Source: Vitis vinifera (Eukaryota; Streptophyta; Magnoliopsida; Vitales; Vitaceae). Taken from it: a stretch of DNA of 64,000 nt. The stretch spans positions 3,008,501 to 3,072,500 of the forward strand of contig NC_081823.1 of NCBI RefSeq assembly GCF_030704535.1. The letters run 5' to 3'. Positions 58,623 to 64,000 of the stretch are shown piece after piece. The position numbers and the translations under genes are program-made. Numbering within the stretch: the first letter of the stretch is position 1; the number at the start of each line of letters is the position of its first letter. The notes beneath the pieces are model-generated. The model was given only the letters and a program-made list of their open reading frames with translations. It searched no databases and was not told the origin of the DNA.

Positions 58623-59391
58623 TCTATAGTGTTACCCTCTTCTACCTCTGAACTCTCTGCTCCCAATTCCATCACTGCCTCTGCCTGTGGGGTTTGTGGG
58701 TTTGGTTTTGGGTATTTGAATCTGGGCTTTTTGTGTCGAAGGTGATTGGAGGAGAAATGTGGGAGTTGGGAGATGATAATGTGAGAGAGATATAAGATGG
58801 GTTTTGTCCTTTCAAGGGAATGACCTTTTCCTTTCTGTGATTTTGAATTGTTCTTAGTTAAAAAAATATAAAAACCCTGATCTTTTTTTTTATTTGGAGA
58901 AGCTCGTGGGGTGCCATTTGGAGGAGAAGGGAGTGTTGGAAGTGGCTGAATTGATTGGAAAATGTCATGCCAGTTTCCGCTCTCCATTTTCTGAAGACAT
59001 GTAAAATAAGTTCATTCTAGGTTGAATTTCAGGGCGATTGCAGTTTTGAAGTTTTAGCGGTTTTTGGGGAAATGACGAAAGAAGAGTGATATTTTCAGGT
59101 TAATTCAACGACCCATTTACCCTCTCTTGTCATTTTCTTGGTCTCTCCAAGTTCTTTCTTTTGGGGCATGGACACTAAGAGCCACGGGGCTGGATTCTCG
59201 CCCTTTGTACGTGAATACTGGGCTAGAAAATTTATATTTCCGTTTTCTTTGACACGGTCATGCTTTACGAATTGAGGTCAGCAATTCCGGCTCATAACCA
59301 CATTGGAAAAATCTTGAGTTTGGTCCTTGGACAGGGGTTTTGGAATTGAACTTCAATTGTAGATTACGCTCTGCAATTAGGAGTGTTTGGA
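58623..59391 (+). other. Upstream region of the MLO-like gene
   Basis: It lies between the TIR element and the MLO start codon and likely holds the promoter and leader. Pyrimidine-rich at first; no clear TATA box (TTTATATTT near 59230 is the best). The short ORFs on both strands have no recognisable content. Confidence 0.45.
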
Positions 59392-59512
59392 ATGGAAGAA
59401 AATGAAAAAGAAACACGATCTTTGGCCTTAACGCCAACATGGTCTGTGACACTTGTCTTGACAATCTTTGTTGCTGTTTCGTTGCTTATGGAGCGCTCAA
59501 TCCACCGCCTAA
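59392..59512 (+). CDS. MLO-like protein, first exon (partial gene)
   Basis: ATG 59392 opens MEENEKETRSLALTPTWSVT, then a transmembrane helix (LVLTIFVAVSLLM) and ERSIHRLS. This is the N-terminus of plant MLO proteins: TPTW, TM1, then ERxIHxL. The exon ends CGCCTAA/GTAATT at 59512/59513 in phase 1, where MLO genes usually have their first intron. No later exon (KMKEELMLLGF block) was found up to 64000, so the rest probably lies to the right, after the duplicated block. MLO proteins are seven-transmembrane calcium-channel-related proteins; some are powdery-mildew susceptibility factors, others act in roots and pollen. The clade cannot be told from 40 residues. Confidence 0.75.
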
Positions 59513-60256
59513 GTAATTTAAGTGGCATTCAGCAGATATGCTGAAATTTTTCTTATGCCTTAAAATGAGACATTTTTATTTTTATTTTATTTTATCTCTC
59601 ACCAATATTATATAAGAAAAATAAATTGATGAGAGGCTTCTTTACTAGGATTGGAAATCATTATTTCAGAATGATTCTTTTTCATATTTATACTGTTTTT
59701 TTTTTTCTTTTTCTTTCTGAAGAGGGGAGGGGTGATTTGCAAGTAATTCCTCTCATTTTCAAATATCATGTGATTCTGAAGATGATATTAATTTTTTCTA
59801 TTACTTGTTGCTAGGTGCCCATTAGTCTATCTCTTATTTGCCTATCAAAAAAAAAAAAAATGACCTTCCTATTACTTTTTGATTGATATTAGCAGGATTG
59901 TAATGGACCTAATGGCTACTTGGTATCTAAATTTTATGTTATAACTTTGGTAAGTCCATGCTCTTTATAATATGATATGTAGTACCATGCATATACTCTA
60001 TTGCATTGCTTTCATGTGTCCTGGTTCATATGATTTTTCTGAATGTTTATGCTTTGTATCTTCACTCATATGGCATAACAGAATCATGTTGGGGCCCATG
60101 GAATCAATGATCGAGACTGATAATTAGAATCTTTAATATATTCCTTCTACGGACATTGTGAAAGGGATTTTTTATCAGTCAGATTTATAGAATTCTAGAA
60201 TATGGTTCTTGTTCCTTTCTGCATTGTTCTTGTTTGATCTTGTGTGCCTTTTATAA
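59513..60256 (+). other. Start of the presumed MLO intron 1
   Basis: T-rich and non-coding. Near 59810-59862 'TTTGCCTATC' plus 13 A's resembles the 3' end of grape-type LINEs, so a short LINE tail may be present. Confidence 0.4.
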
Positions 60257-60490
60257 TTGTTAAATAAAGGTGTAAAAAATCGAAACTAGGATTAAGATAT
60301 TAAGAAATGAAGCTTATTTATAAATGAAGGTACATATTAACCAATATTAACTAACAGTCTTATTATTTAGAAAGGATTTTAAGTTAATTTTTTCAAACAA
60401 TTTTAATACTTAAAAATAATTTAATTTAAAATCAATTTAAGTCATTGAAAGAATATGTTTTATTAAATATTTAGAAATTTTTGTTTTTTT
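60257..60490. repeat. Dispersed repeat shared with 21505-21800
   Basis: Shared phrases 'AGAAATGAAGCTTATTTATA', 'AATATTAAC(C/T)AAC' and 'TCTTATTATTTAGAAAGGAT', then 'AATTTAAGTCATT'. It sits just left of the duplicated block. Confidence 0.75.
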
Positions 60491-62136
60491 ATATAAGAGT
60501 TTATGCTTTATGTTATTGGTGAGAAAAGAAAGAGAAAATTTGTTCAATTTGGATGTCACTTGTTTTACATGTTTAGCCATCAGCTGCTTGGTCACCAAGA
60601 AAATGTAGGAAATGGGAAAGAATTTAATTCTGAATCCTAGTGTCATTTATAATGCGGTATATCTTAGTTATGCTGTATATTATCAGCAGGAAAATGGGGA
60701 AAAATAAAGGAACTGAAATATTGGTTGTGTTGTATTTCTTACTTCATTTCATTGCAGAGAAAATGTAGGAAGATTTACTTTGTTGTTATTTGTTATATTT
60801 TTAATCATGTTTTGTTTGGTTATCATGGACATGTAGGAAAAGAAATTTCTTGAATCTCTAGTGTTTGCTGTCTTGTAAATTTTAATTGTAGTCTGTTTTT
60901 GTTTCTCAGAAAATGTTGCAAAACAAGGAAAATTTATTGAACCAGTATTCTTATTCGTTCTTTTCTTTTCAATGAGAACTTCTTAGTTTCTAGGAAAATG
61001 TAGGAAAGGAATAGAAATGTCTTGGATTTGATTTTGCTGTTTGTCTTGTTGGTTTTCTGTAAATTATATTCTGTTTGATTGCTGAGAAGAATTAGGATAA
61101 GGAATTCAAATTTCGGGGTTTTGCATTCTTTGGGACATGAGGAGTTAAAAATCCTTAGTCATGTGAGCAAATAAAACAGAACTGGTTGGATTAACAGAGC
61201 TGAACCCTTAATTTGCCTTTTGAGATTAAATTTGTAGTTATCTTTAAAAGAAAAATCGAATTGAGCTTTCGTTATTTTAATCCCAAAATAATGGACAGCT
61301 TAAGTTTTAGAAATTTATAGTCCATAGTTTCCTCCAAAACCAAATGGGGAGGTAGGGTGGTTTCAAATTCTTGTCTTTCCCCATCTGCTGTAGTTTCAAA
61401 TTGATAGCTAATGCTATCCCATAAATGTAAGAATTGAACTCCGATCAGCTCGGTCAATGAGAATTGATTGTCATTCTTTCTGTTTCCTTCTGAATTTGGG
61501 GATGTGATCTGGGGTTCCCTTTAACTGATTGAGGCAATGCCTTAAGTTAGAGTCTCTTCAACATTTCTCATTTTCTGGATGGTATTGGTAATTTGGTAGG
61601 CAATACTTTTTAGAGGAAGGCTTTGTTGATACCAAATTATGTTTTAATTGGATGTGGAATTATTCATTTTTAATTGTTTTCTAACATTTTTTTTTTCCCT
61701 TTTAATATGATTGCAAACTCCAGTCTTTTAAGGAGCCCTTTCAGGTTGAAGTATGTTTTACCTGTAAATTTAGTGAAAATGCTCTGAGCGTGTTGGTCTG
61801 CTCTCTCTCTCTCTCTCACACACATCTGCTTACATTCCTCTTGTTATCTTGGCACTCTGATGTGTGTGGAGAACATGTTGAACAAAATATGTCATGGGTT
61901 TAGTTGTGACATATGTGTCAGGACGCATGTCTGAGAGGAGTTTCTGACAAAGATAAGAAGATGTTTATGGTTCATGAAGAGTTCCATTGGATGTCTTCAT
62001 CCTCTGTTTCTCTGTTACAAGTATATTTCTAAATGAGTGTAGTGCATGTCTAGTAAGCTAATTTACTTGTAATATTTGAGCCTGAGGTAGTTGATATAGA
62101 GAAATTAACATCTTTGTAGTTTAGCCATGACCCAAT

Positions 62137-63735
62137 TGTTGAAGAAGCTGATGTGTAGGCTGTAAATATGCAGGTTGATAGTTCTTTCCTAATTATATTC
62201 TTGCTATAAATATGCAGGCTAATATGTAGGCCAATAATTTTCTTAGAATAGTGGCCAGACTAATTTGATAGTTTTCTAGAATAATTTCATAGAGCTTTAT
62301 ATATATCCCTATTGTAATCTTAGTATTTGTATGAATAAAATTTAAATTTCTCCGCATGGTATTAGAGCTGGTTAGAGTTATGCTCTAAGGGTGTTTTTTT
62401 CCCTTTTTATTGGCTAGGGGGAGTGGTGTGGGCTATTCTATGGTAGAATCTGGTGGCCTTCATCGCCCTCTTACTCTTCCTTCATTCTGAAGACTTTCTT
62501 TTCTTATCTTTGATCTGCTTTATCTAGATTTTCCCTTTGAAAAACTTGGCCTCAATTGCCTAGTATCTCTCTCAGATTTCTAGTTTTTGTTACCCAGAAA
62601 TTTTTTACTACAACCTATGGCATTAATATTTTAACTTCCTTTTCTGTAGTCCTTGCTGTTGTTTATCACCTTGTCCAAACTCATGATCAATTTATCTTCT
62701 TCCCAAACCACAGTCAGTCAGTGACCCTTACTTTTCCTACTGAAAATATTCCCAAATCACAACCTGCAAACTCAATGGCCACACTTTTCTTAGATGGTCA
62801 AAATCTGCCTAGTTATTCATTAAAAGCAAAAAGAAGATGGGCGATTTGTTAGAGAAAGTTCCCATTCCTAAGGATGATGATCCTAAGTTTGAGACTTGGG
62901 AAGCTGAAAATTCCATGATCATGCCTTGGTTGCTTCATTCTATACAACCAGAAATCAGCAAACCACTTCCCTTCCTTTCAACGACTAAGGAGATTTGGGA
63001 AGCTATGACTCATTCATATTCAAAGGTGGGGATAAAGGCTCAAGTTTATGACTTAAAGAATTAAATTTACTGTATGAAGCAATAGTTGTTATCTGTGACG
63101 GAGTATCATGATATGCTAGAAGGCTTATGACTAGAACTGGACCACTATCAACAATTCATAATGGAATCTGTTGCTGTTCAACTGCAGAAGTTGATTGAAG
63201 AAGACAAGAATTTTGCGTTCCTGGCTGGTTTAAATCCTGAACTAGATCAAGGGTTCGAGTTCTAGGAAAAGAACCTTTTCCCTCAATGAAAGAAGCTCTG
63301 CCTATGTACATGCAGAAGAGAGTTGTTGGATTGTGATGTTGGGAAAACCATACATTGAGAATTTGGCTCTTGCAATTCCCAAATCCAATAATTATTATAC
63401 AACTGAGAAGTAAGGAGAAGGAGATCGAATGATTGAATGAAAATAGCACTAGGTGGTGTGAGTTTTGTACCAAACCTAAACATACACAAGAGACTTATCG
63501 GAAGATTCATGGAAAGCCCTCTTCCATCGGGAAAAATGATGGAAAACAAGAGCAGGCTGGCCAGAGACAAAATCAGGTTTTTTTTTAGTGGATAACAAGG
63601 AAGAAACTTCTATGGGTGGTCAAGAGTTTGGAGGATCTGATGAGGAGGAACTACCAGAAAAATTAAAGTGCTTACTAGACCAAATGAACACTTCCATGTC
63701 TATGTGCTCCTATGGTCAACAAGGTGATATCTCTA
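62137..63735 (+). mobile_element. Ty1/Copia fragment, duplicated copy (5' LTR, PBS, gag)
   Basis: LTR 62137-62356, PBS TGGTATTAGAGC at 62357-62368, gag relic about 62776-63735. It differs from the copy at 46665 by scattered substitutions and small indels (for example near 63298). It is dead. Confidence 0.82.
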
Positions 63736-63737
63736 AA

Positions 63738-63948
63738 GACCAGTTGGTCAGGGCGAACATTCGGAAGTGTGTTCTCAGTAAGTGGCACATGGTCTTGGGT
63801 TTAAATCCTGTCACTAATGATACCCTGAATTTACCCGGTGCTGGTTGTTGTGGGGTGGTCAACACTCTTGAGTTTTGGGTCCTCATAGAGAGTCCTAAGG
63901 GCATGACCATGAAAGGTTCTTCAGTTATCCAAAAAAAAAAAAAAAAAA
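63738..63948 (+). mobile_element. tRNA-derived SINE, duplicated copy
   Basis: Same position within gag as the copy at 48254. Box-like sequences are CCAGTTGGTCAGGGC and GGGTTTAAATCC, with an 18-base A tail (63931-63948). The left duplication TCTCTAAAG is intact; the right one is partly lost. Confidence 0.7.
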
Positions 63949-64000
63949 TTCTAAAGGATTAATTACTTTTTCAGTTTGTTATTCTGACCCTTGGATTCCC

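Larger units (their letters stand above)
60508..64000. repeat. Segmental duplication, copy B (presumed MLO intron 1)
   Basis: Near-identical to 45075-48513 in SCI1 intron 1, in the same orientation, and still matching at the window edge. The shared content includes the first-intron sequence of SCI1, the Copia LTR and gag and the SINE, so the copy was made after those insertions. Confidence 0.95.

Noticed and set aside
58616..58987. 123-codon minus-strand ORF near the MLO promoter
   Set aside because: It has no known motif and spans the right end of the TIR element; it is more likely chance in pyrimidine-rich leader DNA.

Overview
The window is plant nuclear DNA. Genes have many exons with GT-AG introns, intergenic DNA is very AT-rich, and there are decayed L1-type LINEs, Ty3/Gypsy and Ty1/Copia elements, a SINE and TIR elements. 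Codon use, the style of the LINE and LTR sequences and the protein sequences fit a woody dicot, most likely grapevine (Vitis). The species is an inference from familiarity, not from a search.

Host genes, left to right: (1) the 5' end of a secreted GH5 cellulase-like gene on the minus strand, cut by the left edge (1-207). (2) A chloroplast m-type thioredoxin (m4-like) with two exons separated by a 15.1-kb intron (5577-21212). (3) An RMA-type membrane-anchored RING E3 ligase with an intron in its leader (CDS 30279-31040). (4) A three-exon alpha-expansin (37699-38859). (5) A two-exon mitochondrial P-class PPR protein (40388-43269). (6) An eight-exon SCI1-like nuclear protein (44433-52939). (7) A one-exon small secreted cysteine peptide with a CTNIP/SCREW-like C-terminus (54981-55238). 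(8) The first exon of an MLO-like seven-transmembrane protein (59392-59512), whose remaining exons should lie beyond the right edge. They are ordinary neighbours with separate promoters, not a pathway cluster.

The thioredoxin intron is filled with mobile DNA. A minus-strand, Tat-like Gypsy element (6960-15823, TSD AAGAC) has lost RT, RNase H and integrase but keeps gag, a protease relic and an antisense ORF. A 5'-truncated LINE (9020-13961, TSD AAAGACT) is inserted in it, and every in-frame stop inside the LINE reading frames is TAG. Further along lie a minus-strand LINE relic and a hAT-like element (17946-20413, TSD AGCAATTA) that contains a LINE ORF1 relic.

The right third holds a segmental duplication. 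SCI1 intron 1 (about 45075-48513), with a Copia 5' LTR, PBS and gag and a SINE inserted in gag, is repeated at about 60508-64000 inside the presumed first intron of the MLO-like gene. Between SCI1 and the MLO exon is a candidate Pack-MULE (about 55934-58622): long inverted terminal repeats enclose a dead DUF868 gene copy and a 228-bp tandem repeat. Gaps between genes are AT-rich, with TA microsatellites, a 21-bp minisatellite, a 907-bp foldback element, a SINE and an isolated island of six ACGT cores (24806-24937).

I saw no rRNA or tRNA gene and no CRISPR array.
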